Shown here: in pieces, positions 24,371-31,635 of the stretch
Numbering within the stretch: position 1 is the first letter of the stretch
How the letters are laid out: each line of letters begins with the position of its first letter
Source: an uncultured beta proteobacterium
GTDB taxonomy: Bacteria > Pseudomonadota > Gammaproteobacteria > Burkholderiales > Burkholderiaceae_C
DNA: 34,156 bases
Reading direction: 5' to 3'
Assembly (NCBI GenBank): GCA_903830985.1
Contig: CAIKVZ010000230.1
Location: 1 to 34,156 of the forward strand
Made by a program: the position numbers and the translations under genes
Notes under the pieces: model-generated
Database searches by the model: none
The model's input: only the letters and a program-made list of their open reading frames with translations
What the model was told of the DNA's origin: nothing

Positions 24371-25630
24371 TCAGGCCACCGTCGCCTTCATCAGAACGTT
24401 GGCCTGGATCGTCAGGCCCAGGCCGACGCTGCCAAACTTGTCGCCTTCAATCACCCTGGCCTGTGGCACGGCACGGGAACAGGCGTCGCGTACGAAGGAC
24501 AGCGATGAAGTGCCGCCGGTGAGGAACAAGGTGTCGACCCTGTCGGCTGAGACGCCCGAGTTGCGCACGCACTCGCGAATACTTTGGCCGATCTTGTCGG
24601 TCAATCCAGCGACGCTTCTTTCAAAGTCGGGGCTGTTGAAGGCCAGCACCAGACCTTCATCGACGTAGGGCAGTTGGACCGAGGTGCTTGCACCGCACGA
24701 GAGGTCGATCTTGGCGCGCTCCACGTCGCTGGCCAATTGGTGGCCGGTCTGCTCACGCACGACGCGCATCAGGCGGTGCACCAACTCGGGCCGTGCTGCG
24801 TACTGATGCATCTCGCGCAGCAGCGACGAGGTCTGCCGGCCGTTCAGAAAGGCAATGCGGTGCCAGGTGGCCAGGTCAAAGAAGACGGAGGAGGGCAACT
24901 CGCGATCCGCCTTGCCGCGGTAGTGGCTCTTGTAGCCCAGGTGCGGCATGACCTGTCCCAAGCTCAGCCACTTGTCGAAATCCGTACCGCCAACGTGCAC
25001 GCCGGTATTTGCCAGAATGTCCTGGCGCCGGTCAGGCAGGCGGTGCCGCTTGGGCGAGACGCGCACGATGGAAAAGTCGGAAGTGCCGCCACCGATGTCG
25101 GCGATCAGCGCCAATTCTTCCTTGGCAACGCCGGACTCGTAGTCCAGGGCTGCCGCGATCGGTTCGTACTGAAAGTGCACTTCAGTGAAACCACAGCTGT
25201 GGGCAATCGATTCAAGCTGTGATTGAGCCAGTCTGTCCAGAGTGGTGTCGTCATCGACGAACCACACCGGTCGGCCAAAGATGACCCGTGCGATGTCACG
25301 CCCGGCGTGGCGCTCGGCAATGCCTTTGAGGTGGGCGATGAACTTGCGTATGACTTCGCGCAAGGCGATTTTTTCCTGCCCGATCTGTGTGGCTTCTTCC
25401 ACCAGGCTGCTGCCCAGAACGCTCTTGAGTGCGCGCAGCAAGCGCCCCTCGTAGTGCCGCGTATAGGCAGTGATGGCGGCGCGCCCGAACTGGACACAGT
25501 CTTCCTCCAGATTGAAGAAGATGGCACTGGGAATGACCAGATGGTCTTGCTCCAACGGGAGCAGCCTGGAGCCTTGTGGGGACGCCAGTCCCAGGGTGGA
25601 GTTCGATGTGCCGAAGTCGATTGCGATCAC
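24371..25630 (-). CDS. yegD: Hsp70-family protein, YegD-like
   Basis: A 419-residue actin/Hsp70 ATPase. AIDFGTSNSTLGL is phosphate loop 1, ALIADIGGGTSDFSIVRV phosphate loop 2 and DTLFLTGGTSSLSFVRDA the adenosine motif. It lacks the substrate-binding domain of DnaK, as in E. coli YegD, whose role is unclear (putative chaperone). The start is GTG at 25630. It lies between the FKBP lipoprotein gene (51 bp upstream) and DUF3334 (96 bp downstream) on the same strand. Confidence 0.9.
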   Translation of the reverse strand: MIAIDFGTSNSTLGLASPQGSRLLPLEQDHLVIPSAIFFNLEEDCVQFGRAAITAYTRHYEGRLLRALKSVLGSSLVEEATQIGQEKIALREVIRKFIAHLKGIAERHAGRDIARVIFGRPVWFVDDDTTLDRLAQSQLESIAHSCGFTEVHFQYEPIAAALDYESGVAKEELALIADIGGGTSDFSIVRVSPKRHRLPDRRQDILANTGVHVGGTDFDKWLSLGQVMPHLGYKSHYRGKADRELPSSVFFDLATWHRIAFLNGRQTSSLLREMHQYAARPELVHRLMRVVREQTGHQLASDVERAKIDLSCGASTSVQLPYVDEGLVLAFNSPDFERSVAGLTDKIGQSIRECVRNSGVSADRVDTLFLTGGTSSLSFVRDACSRAVPQARVIEGDKFGSVGLGLTIQANVLMKATVA

Positions 25631-25681
25631 TTTTGACGGGGGGCCTGTGCTGTGTTGCCGAGCTTCGCGCGAGTAAGCCGC

Positions 25682-26113
25682 TTATTGCACGGCCAGCAGT
25701 TCAACCGTGAACACCAGGGCCGCATTGGCCGGAATCACACCGGCGCCTGCTGCACCGTAGGCCAGCGAGGCCGGGATGATGAGCGTACGTGTACCACCGA
25801 CCTTCATGCCCGCGACGCCCAAGTCCCAGCCCTGTATCACCTGACCGGCACCGACCTTGAAAGAGAACGGCGTTCTGCCGATGGACGTGTCGAATTGCAC
25901 GCCATGGAAATTGACCGCCGTTCCCACGTAAAGCCAGCCGGTGTAGTTCACGGTGGCGGTACTGCCCGCTACGGCCGTGGCACCGGTACCCACGGTGGTG
26001 TCTGTCGTTTGCAAAACAGTGGGCCCATCCGGTGCAGGGCTGGTGCCGCCGCCACCACAGGAGACCAACAGCAGGGAGAAGGCAAGAATCGTCGCAGTCA
26101 GAAGTCGTTTCAT
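25682..26113 (-). CDS. FKBP-type peptidyl-prolyl isomerase, lipoprotein
   Basis: A 143-residue protein with a lipoprotein signal (LAFSLLLVSCGGGG, lipidated Cys19) followed by one FKBP domain: TTVGTGATAVAGSTATVNYTGWL, FDTSIGRTPFSFKVGAGQVIQGWDLGVAGMKVGGTRTLIIPASLAYGAAG, and VFTVELLAV. The active-site aromatic and aspartate positions (Y in VNYTGWL, FD, VIQGWD, LAYG) are present, so cis-trans prolyl isomerase activity in the periplasm is expected. A small insertion (LYVGTAVNFHGVQ) lengthens the first loop. The ATG follows the DUF5710 stop by one base, so the pair is coupled. Confidence 0.93.
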   Translation of the reverse strand: MKRLLTATILAFSLLLVSCGGGGTSPAPDGPTVLQTTDTTVGTGATAVAGSTATVNYTGWLYVGTAVNFHGVQFDTSIGRTPFSFKVGAGQVIQGWDLGVAGMKVGGTRTLIIPASLAYGAAGAGVIPANAALVFTVELLAVQ

Positions 26114-26114
26114 T

Positions 26115-26441
26115 TCAGTTGCTTATTACGTTGATTGAAAGGGTGTGCGTGCAATCTTCCCATGGCAGCACAGCGCAGCCGCAATGCGGCACATCGACCA
26201 CGGTTTTGGTGATGGCCCGCCTGGGTGGCTGAACGGCCGCGCTGGGTGCGCTGGCCAGGGGCTGTGCCGGCCCATGCGTCGGCCCCTGTGTGGCCGCTGC
26301 GAGGTCCGGAATCCAGCGCGCAAAAGGCGCGAGGTCCGCCACGTCAGTGATGTACCAAAGCTTCTTGCCGGCGTCCCAGCGGGCTCCGAGGGCCTTCACC
26401 GCGTCTTTCTCGGCGAATGGCGTGACCAAATTGATTCTCAT
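26115..26441 (-). CDS. DUF5710 domain protein
   Basis: A 108-residue protein. The first 45 residues (MRINLVTPFAEKDAVKALGARWDAGKKLWYI...) match the DUF5710 domain, a small module also found fused to DNA primases and plasmid proteins. A Pro/Ala-rich linker (50-80) leads to a C-terminal segment VPHCGCAVLPWEDCTH with three Cys and two His that could bind a metal. Function unknown. It is directly upstream of the FKBP gene. Confidence 0.82.
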   Translation of the reverse strand: MRINLVTPFAEKDAVKALGARWDAGKKLWYITDVADLAPFARWIPDLAAATQGPTHGPAQPLASAPSAAVQPPRRAITKTVVDVPHCGCAVLPWEDCTHTLSINVISN

Positions 26442-26470
26442 GTTTGAATTATCGGTGCTGACTGCTCCCG

Positions 26471-26662
26471 CTACTTGCCAACCGCATCAGGGAGCGAGTT
26501 CGGACTGTCTCCGCCCGGGGCGTAGATCGAGTCAATCACCATCAGGAACGTGATGGTGCCGACGATGAAGGCGACAAAGGCCGCTGGCAGCAGCCACGAT
26601 TTTTTCTGCTTCAGAGCAGGTTTTTCTTCGGTCAAATTTTCCTGTGCCAAGGTGAATTCCAA
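26471..26662 (-). CDS. Small single-span membrane protein, start uncertain
   Basis: A frame of up to 63 residues ending ...SPNSLPDAVGK. It has a charged N-terminus (TEEKPALKQKKSW) and one hydrophobic segment (LLPAAFVAFIVGTITFLMVI). There is no ATG before the membrane helix: candidates are TTG at 26662, 26650 and 26635. The last has AGGA 4 nt upstream and would give a 53-residue product. Small unknown membrane proteins of this layout are common in Comamonadaceae, but I cannot name it. It may lead the DUF5710/FKBP unit (29-bp gap). Confidence 0.6.
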   Translation of the reverse strand: MEFTLAQENLTEEKPALKQKKSWLLPAAFVAFIVGTITFLMVIDSIYAPGGDSPNSLPDAVGK

Positions 26663-26732
26663 TCTGTGTCAGTTCCGGGGTTGGCCAAGGCGGCGGGCTT
26701 ATCTCTGGCCGGGTTGATTCTGGCAGACATTT

Positions 26733-26782
26733 GTTGACGGTCTGAGGTGGTCTGGACTCGAACGATTGACCAGAGTGTCAAC
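26733..26782. other. Nested inverted repeat in a divergent promoter region
   Basis: GTTGAC (26733-26738) pairs with GTCAAC (26777-26782), and TGGTC (26748-26752) with GACCA (26768-26772), giving a stem with an internal loop. It lies in the 202-bp gap between the small membrane protein (minus) and the Lys/His-rich secreted protein (plus). It could be an operator or a leader hairpin. Confidence 0.35.
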
Positions 26783-26864
26783 GTGATGCCTGGATACCGC
26801 GTTTCAAATGGTATGTCGGTCGCGCATTGGTGGCAGTGTGCCGGCAATCAATTTGGAACATTTC

Positions 26865-27191
26865 ATGAAAAAATCTCTCCTTCTGGCGTGCCTGGTTTGC
26901 GCCTTTGCCGGGTCAGGCTTTGCCCAATCGGTCCCCGCGGCGCCCGCCACAGCACCGGCCCAGGCCGGCGCCAAGAGGGTCGCTGAGCGTGACGCTGAAT
27001 GGCGCAAGGCGCATCCGGGCGGCGCCGTGGCCGCGCAACCCCAGGCAGTTCATAAACTCAAAGCCAAGAAAGCGCATGCCGTCAAGGCGGACAAGCATGC
27101 GAAGCGCGCCAAACACGCCAAAACCGTTAAGCACCACAAGCCGGTGAAGCACGCCAAGCCAGGCAAGCACAAGGTCAAAAAAACGGTGTAA
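26865..27191 (+). CDS. Secreted Lys/His/Ala-rich low-complexity protein
   Basis: A 108-residue protein with a signal peptide (MKKSLLLACLVCAFAGSGFAQ). The mature part starts Ala/Pro-rich and ends in about 45 residues of Lys, His and Ala (KLKAKKAHAVKADKHAKRAKHAK..., with KHAK-type units and a basic end KHKVKKTV). The composition resembles histone H1-like tails, but the signal peptide points outside the cytoplasm. The tail could bind anionic polymers or metals (His-rich); this is inference. A GGAA lies 9 nt before the ATG. The FlgB/C-like gene starts 10 bp after its stop, so the two are likely co-transcribed. Confidence 0.8.
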   Translation: MKKSLLLACLVCAFAGSGFAQSVPAAPATAPAQAGAKRVAERDAEWRKAHPGGAVAAQPQAVHKLKAKKAHAVKADKHAKRAKHAKTVKHHKPVKHAKPGKHKVKKTV

Positions 27192-27201
27192 GCTGGGCCG
27201 C

Positions 27202-27501
27202 ATGAGTTCCATTTCAGCCACAGCACTGTCTGGCACGAAGGCCGCGCAGGCGCTGCTCGATTCGTCCGCCAACAACATCGCCAACGCTGACACCGCAGGC
27301 TATCGGCGTCAGGATGTGGTTCAACAAGCCCAGGCCGCAGGGGGTGTTGCAGCGACAGTGACGAAGGCGAGCACGGCGGGCGCAGCCATGGAAACCGACG
27401 TGGTGTCGCAACTCCAGGCCAAGCATCAGTTCCTGGCCAATCTGGCGGTGTTCAGGACGAGCAACAAGATGACCGGGACGCTGTTGGACAAGACGGTTTG
27501 A
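27202..27501 (+). CDS. Miniature flagellar rod/hook-like protein, orphan
   Basis: A 99-residue protein. LLDSSANNIANADTAGYRRQDVV matches the N-terminal signature of flagellar axial proteins (FlgB, FlgC, FlgE, FlgG: NNIANxxTxGY), and NLAVFRTSNKMTGTLLDKTV matches their C-terminal helix. The middle is only about 45 residues (AGGVAATVTKAS...), so it is the two coiled-coil ends with almost no body; real FlgB or FlgC proteins are about 130-140 residues. No other flagellar gene is in the window. It may be a specialised rod-like subunit or an unrelated protein reusing the ends. Confidence 0.78.
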   Translation: MSSISATALSGTKAAQALLDSSANNIANADTAGYRRQDVVQQAQAAGGVAATVTKASTAGAAMETDVVSQLQAKHQFLANLAVFRTSNKMTGTLLDKTV

Positions 27502-27530
27502 GGCCACCCAGATCCAACTTGTAGCCCGGC

Positions 27531-28880
27531 TCAGTGAATCAGGGGTCGAAAAAACGCCAGCGTCAGTCCCGCTAACCCGCATGCCAGCACAACGGCAATG
27601 ACACCTGCCTTGAAGCGAAACAGGGCCAGCGCCGCACCCAGACCGATGAACGCTGAAGCCCAGTCGAACGGTCCCGCCAGTCCCTTTGGCCAGAGCACGT
27701 GGTAAGCGAAAAACACGGCGAGGTTCACGATCACACCGACCACGGCGGCCGTGATGCCGGACAGCGGGGCCGTGAACTTGAGATTTCCATGGGTGGATTC
27801 GATGAACGGGCCGCCCAGGAAGATGAAGAAGAAGGACGGCAAAAAAGTAAAGAACGTGACCACGGTTGCCGCCACCATTCCGGCCAACAACAGAGAGTCC
27901 GAACCAAAAATGGCTTTGCTCCATCCCCCGGCGAAACCGACAAACGACACCACCATGATGAGCGGACCTGGTGTCGTTTCGCCCAGCGCCAGGCCGTCAA
28001 TCATTTGCGGCGCGGTCAGCCACTGAAATTGCTCCACTGCGCCCTGGTACACATAGGGCAGGACGGCGTAGGCTCCGCCAAAGGTCAGCAAAGCGGCTTT
28101 CGTGAAGAACCAGGCCATCTGCGTGAGCACAGCGTCCCAGCCACAAAGGGCAATCAGGGCGCCGAACGCTGCGACCCACATGCCAAGGCCGACCCGCAAC
28201 ACTCGCCAAAAGCGAGGCCAGGTGAAGCTCGCGTGCTCCGGTGTCGGGGTGGTGTCGTCTATGACTGCAGGTCTGCCGCTCGCTGCGGCCTGGCCGTGCC
28301 CCACGCCCACGGCGAACTTGTTCGGCGCATAGCGCCTGCCCAGAGAACCCGCCAGACCGGCTGCCAGCACGATCAGCGGGAAAGGGAGATTGAGCGCAAA
28401 GATGGCAATGAATGCAGCCACCGCGATGCCCCAGAGCAGTCCGTTCTTCAAGGTTCGTCCGCCGATGCGGTAGGCCGCCGAGACCACGATGGCCGTTACA
28501 GCGGGCTTGATGCCGTACAGCACTGCAGCAACCGCGGGAACGTCGCCAAACGCCATGTAGATCCAGGACAGGCCCATCAGAATGAGCAGCGATGGCAATA
28601 CAAAAAGTCCACCGGCAACAATTCCGCCCCAGCTTCGGTGCATGAGCCAGCCGATGTAGGTCGCCAACTGCTGGGCCTCAGGTCCTGGCAGCAGCATGCA
28701 GTAGTTCAGGGCGTGCAGGAAGCGCTGCTCCGAAATCCAACGGCGACGCTCGACAAGGTCCGCGTGCATGATGGCTATCTGACCTGCGGGTCCGCCAAAC
28801 GATATGCAGCCAAGCTTGAGCCAGTAGGTAAAGGCTTCGCGGAATGTGGGCGCCTTCGGGGCCGAGGAATTTGTCGTCAT
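27531..28880 (-). CDS. chrA: Chromate transporter ChrA, two-domain form
   Basis: A 449-residue membrane protein made of two homologous CHR domains. The first has [23 protein letters not shown] and [16 protein letters not shown]; the second has [20 protein letters not shown] and [21 protein letters not shown]. The long form exports chromate by proton antiport; some CHR proteins carry sulfate or have other roles. It follows an unknown gene by 40 bp on the same strand. The ArsR regulator further upstream is divergent from this pair. Confidence 0.94.
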   Translation of the reverse strand: MTTNSSAPKAPTFREAFTYWLKLGCISFGGPAGQIAIMHADLVERRRWISEQRFLHALNYCMLLPGPEAQQLATYIGWLMHRSWGGIVAGGLFVLPSLLILMGLSWIYMAFGDVPAVAAVLYGIKPAVTAIVVSAAYRIGGRTLKNGLLWGIAVAAFIAIFALNLPFPLIVLAAGLAGSLGRRYAPNKFAVGVGHGQAAASGRPAVIDDTTPTPEHASFTWPRFWRVLRVGLGMWVAAFGALIALCGWDAVLTQMAWFFTKAALLTFGGAYAVLPYVYQGAVEQFQWLTAPQMIDGLALGETTPGPLIMVVSFVGFAGGWSKAIFGSDSLLLAGMVAATVVTFFTFLPSFFFIFLGGPFIESTHGNLKFTAPLSGITAAVVGVIVNLAVFFAYHVLWPKGLAGPFDWASAFIGLGAALALFRFKAGVIAVVLACGLAGLTLAFFRPLIH

Positions 28881-28920
28881 GCGCTCGTCTGCAGGGCGGC
28901 GTGGGGCGCCGAACCGCGGT

Positions 28921-29325
28921 TCACATCGTGGTGTCCATCCAATTGGTGAAGAGCGATTTCAGGTCGTTTGAGCTGATTAGCATCTTGCCTCGGCCATAGC
29001 CGCTGGCAGACGCCACTTCGACCAGTCGACGAACGATTCGATCAAATGACCGGCCGGTGACGTCGGTTTCGAAACTGTGTCCCGCAGACTTTGCCCAAGC
29101 TGGGTAGTCGCCGTGGCCATCGCCTGGCAGCGCCATGTTTGCAAAAATCGCGATCTTGGAATTGGACTTGTCGGACAGGAAAAGACTCGCCAGGTTAACC
29201 GGTTTGGCTGAAAGAACCCGATCGCGCAGAAATTTCTGGATTTCATCTTCCGCGTCAGCAGAACTGGCTTGTCCCGGTTCATATTCCAGGACAAGGCGAT
29301 CGAGTTGATTCAGTTTGATTTGCAT
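28921..29325 (-). CDS. Unknown protein upstream of chrA
   Basis: A 134-residue soluble protein from ATG 29325 (purine-rich AGAGAAA just before). [36 protein letters not shown] is helical and charged, and the end [21 protein letters not shown] is also helical; the middle ([28 protein letters not shown]) may be a beta/alpha core. I do not recognise a family; it is not ChrB. The frame continues open upstream through the ArsR gene's antisense strand, but codons there do not look coding. It is probably transcribed with chrA. Confidence 0.6.
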   Translation of the reverse strand: MQIKLNQLDRLVLEYEPGQASSADAEDEIQKFLRDRVLSAKPVNLASLFLSDKSNSKIAIFANMALPGDGHGDYPAWAKSAGHSFETDVTGRSFDRIVRRLVEVASASGYGRGKMLISSNDLKSLFTNWMDTTM

Positions 29326-29357
29326 TTCTCTGCCAAACTTAGGGTGACAAATTCCAG

Positions 29358-29375
29358 CTTGGGCGGCGGCCCAAG
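29358..29375. promoter_or_regulatory. Inverted repeat upstream of arsR, possible operator
   Basis: CTTGGGC (29358-29364) and GCCCAAG (29369-29375), a perfect 7-bp pair with a 4-base spacer, lie between the divergent unknown-chrA unit and the ArsR regulator gene. ArsR-family dimers bind inverted repeats of this size, so it is a candidate operator. There is no T-run that would make it a terminator. Confidence 0.4.
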
Positions 29376-29484
29376 ATTCAAGGTGTGCCACTTTAGCACC
29401 CAAGACGCAATCGGTGCAGGCCGGGTGTATTCTCTGTGCTCCGAGTAATTTTCGAATGCGCTGAACCCGCGTCCCAATATTTTC

Positions 29485-29808
29485 ATGAGTCCCCGAAAAC
29501 AAGCCGACGAGACTTTGCCATTGACGCGATCGGATCAGGTCTTCGAGTCTGCGGCCGAGATGTTTCGCGTCATGTCGGCACCGATGCGCCTGAAGATCAT
29601 CAGCAGCCTGTGTCACGGGGAAAAGAATGTGGGGCAGTTGCTCGCTGAAATCGGCACGACCCAGCCGAACATGTCGCAGCATTTGAATACTTTGTACCGC
29701 TCTGGCGTGCTTGGGAAGCGTCGCGACGGTGTGCAAATCTATTACCGCATCATCAACGAGCGGGTAGTTGGCGTCTGCCGCGCGATGTGCGACGAGGTCG
29801 CGGTCTAG
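29485..29808 (+). CDS. ArsR/SmtB-family transcriptional regulator, possibly thiol/sulfide-sensing
   Basis: A 107-residue winged-helix repressor. FRVMSAPMRLKIISSLCHGEKNVGQLLAEIGTTQPNMSQHLNTLYRSGVLGKRRDGVQIYYRI is the full HTH_5 domain. It has no ELCV(C)D metal box of ArsR, but it has Cys43 (in SSLC), Cys98 and Cys102 (VCRAMCDE). A Cys near position 42 plus one near the C-terminus is the layout of BigR/SqrR/YgaV, which sense reactive sulfur by disulfide or polysulfide bonds. Rhodanese and DUF4395 genes lie downstream on the opposite strand, and the unknown/chrA pair is divergent. The sensing role is inference. Confidence 0.85.
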   Translation: MSPRKQADETLPLTRSDQVFESAAEMFRVMSAPMRLKIISSLCHGEKNVGQLLAEIGTTQPNMSQHLNTLYRSGVLGKRRDGVQIYYRIINERVVGVCRAMCDEVAV

Positions 29809-30365
29809 CAGACCTGTCGGACTTTGCACGCGGGACGCGTTGGAGGCAAACCGGGATGGATACCAGGTGAAGGAGACCAAGCACTGAACATCGTTTCCTC
29901 CGCATGCGGGTTTGTCCCGGTGTACATGGAAGCCACGATTGTTCCCTCGGGCGTTGCCGAGGTGGCGAGTCTGCGGGCCAAGCAAGGTTTTGTCTATTTA
30001 CGGCCGTGAGGATTGTCCTGAAGCAGGAGCGGACGATGGCTCAGGAACTGGCAAGATGAAGCGACTTCGGCTGTCTGTCGTGTTGGTTCTGCTCGCAGCA
30101 CTGGCGCTGTGATGACTGTGACCGCACAGCCGCCACGCACGACTAGGTGGTACGCGGCTGGAAAAATCAAGATTGCGCTGACTATTTTGTTCCTGGTGCG
30201 TGGAGGTCGTGAGATCGCACCGCGCCTGGTGGGCGGCAGTCAATCGAACTTCTATGGCGCTTACCGGGATGAGCGCCTGGCGCTGGCCAAAACGGCAACG
30301 AGCAAGCCGTGATTCAGGGGCTGCGGCGCTGAAAAGTCAGCGGACACGCGTCGACGCCAGCAATT
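29809..30365. other. About 560 bp without a convincing gene; possible decayed gene
   Basis: Several short plus-strand frames occur but none matches a family. A signal-peptide-like frame from ATG 30056 (MKRLRLSVVLVLLAALAL) hits TGA immediately after the hydrophobic stretch. A frame starting at 30112 (MTVTAQPPRTTRWYAAG..., 66 codons) reads on from that stop. This pattern could be an exported protein broken by a stop or frameshift. Upstream, a GAAGGAGA tract at about 29868 is not followed by a credible start. No strong hairpin was noticed. Confidence 0.4.
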
Positions 30366-31118
30366 TCACTGGCAGTGGTTGTGCAGCTTCCATTTTTCTT
30401 CGTGCCCCATGGCCTTGGCGAATTCCGGCACCTTGCAGCGTTCCAGTTCAGCGGCGTCGATGGTGTCTGCCGGCACGGCTGACAGGGATGGCCGCAGCGT
30501 GTCCGAGGGAGCCGTGCGGTTAACCCATTGCGCCGTCGCCACCGTGGCAAGGCCGAAGGCCACGAGGATCAGGACTTGTGCCACGCTGGTTGGCGACCGC
30601 TGCTCTGGCGGCAGTTCGCACGCGCCACCAGGGCACAGCTGGGCCTGTTCGCGGTTGAACAGGTTGTACAGCTTGCAGCCGATGCAGATGCCGAAGGCGG
30701 TTTCGAAGAACAGCAGGATCAGGCAGCTTGAGCATACGAGCATGTTGATCGGACCGATCACCTGGTTCAGCACCAGCAGGTACAGCATGCTCAGCGCCAG
30801 CACAAAGCCTATTGCCCAGGCGAATCTTTTCTGTGGCGCGCCGACATACTCGGGCTGCTGCTTGCGCACCATCCATTGGCCCACGATCAGGCTGGGTGCA
30901 AAGCGCGGATTGACAAAAATGCGCAGGCTGAAATCCAGCAGGAAACACACCACGAAGACGCGCGTGGGTTGGAAGTTGCCGAGCAGAAAGGCGTTCATGA
31001 AGGCGACGATGGCAAAGAAAAAAACAATGCCCGCGCCAGCCCGCACGGCCCGCTCATTCAGCACGCGCACGCTGAACTCGGGACGGATTTCGCCGAATTG
31101 AAAAATGGATGCAATCAT
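30366..31118 (-). CDS. DUF4395 membrane protein with CXXC motifs and C-terminal soluble tail
   Basis: A 250-residue protein with about four or five membrane helices, matching DUF4395 in VRVLNERAVRAGAGIVFFFAIVAFMNAFL, NPRFAPSLIVGQWMV and FETAFGICIGCKLYNLF. Two CXXC motifs (CSSC and CIGC) and CPGGAC lie near or within the helices, suggesting thiol or sulfur chemistry. After a last helix, a periplasmic tail of about 60 residues ends LERCKVPEFAKAMGHEEKWKLHNHC, with two more Cys. The ATG at 31118 follows GGGGA. The gene is 27 bp after the rhodanese gene on the same strand, so the two probably form an operon handling sulfane sulfur (inference). Confidence 0.85.
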   Translation of the reverse strand: MIASIFQFGEIRPEFSVRVLNERAVRAGAGIVFFFAIVAFMNAFLLGNFQPTRVFVVCFLLDFSLRIFVNPRFAPSLIVGQWMVRKQQPEYVGAPQKRFAWAIGFVLALSMLYLLVLNQVIGPINMLVCSSCLILLFFETAFGICIGCKLYNLFNREQAQLCPGGACELPPEQRSPTSVAQVLILVAFGLATVATAQWVNRTAPSDTLRPSLSAVPADTIDAAELERCKVPEFAKAMGHEEKWKLHNHCQ

Positions 31119-31145
31119 CACTTCCCCGTGCTGTGCGGCGTTGCC

Positions 31146-31526
31146 TCAGTCAAAGCTCGGCATTTGAGGTTTGATGATGGTTTTACCCGCCGCCAGCCAG
31201 GCGTCCATGCCGCCGGCAATGGACTTGACGTGCAGGTAGCCCATGTCGTGCATGGCGCAGGCAGCGAGTGCCGCCCGTCCACTGGTCTTGCAATAAAGTA
31301 CGACCTTCAGGTTCCTTGAGCTGAGTTCCGGACTGCTGCTGAGCTTGAACTCCAGCAGCCCGCGTGACACATGAATGGCGCCCGGCAGATGGCCTGCCGC
31401 GTATTCCTCCGACTCGCGAACATCCAGCAGGACATCCGCTTCGCGTATCGCGTCCTCGGCAGCTTCCAGAGCGACTTCCTGGACGTGGGTCTTGGCGATG
31501 GCGACAAGGTCATGGGCGGTTTTCAT
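31146..31526 (-). CDS. Single-domain rhodanese (sulfurtransferase)
   Basis: A 126-residue protein. LLDVRESEEYAAGHLPGAIHVSRGLLEF is the CDC25/rhodanese N-terminal motif and VVLYCKTSGRAALAACAMHDMGYLHVKSIAGGMDAWLAAG contains the active-site loop with Cys79 and a six-residue CKTSGR loop. It moves sulfane sulfur, for example from thiosulfate or persulfides, to cyanide or thiols. No export signal. It lies after the transketolase gene (109-bp gap) and before DUF4395 on the minus strand. Confidence 0.94.
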   Translation of the reverse strand: MKTAHDLVAIAKTHVQEVALEAAEDAIREADVLLDVRESEEYAAGHLPGAIHVSRGLLEFKLSSSPELSSRNLKVVLYCKTSGRAALAACAMHDMGYLHVKSIAGGMDAWLAAGKTIIKPQMPSFD

Positions 31527-31635
31527 GCGGTGCCTTTACTTAAGTGATGATGGATATAGCTCCGATGTTAAGGCCTTTCTGGTGGCGACTGGCCTGACCT
31601 GGCATTGAACGGCGGGGATTGACGGGATGACCGCG

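Noticed and set aside
29326-29985. N-terminal extension of the unknown gene upstream of chrA, antisense through arsR
   Set aside because: The extension runs opposite the ArsR coding sequence and reads like non-coding translation; a local ATG at 29325 with a purine-rich upstream tract is more credible.
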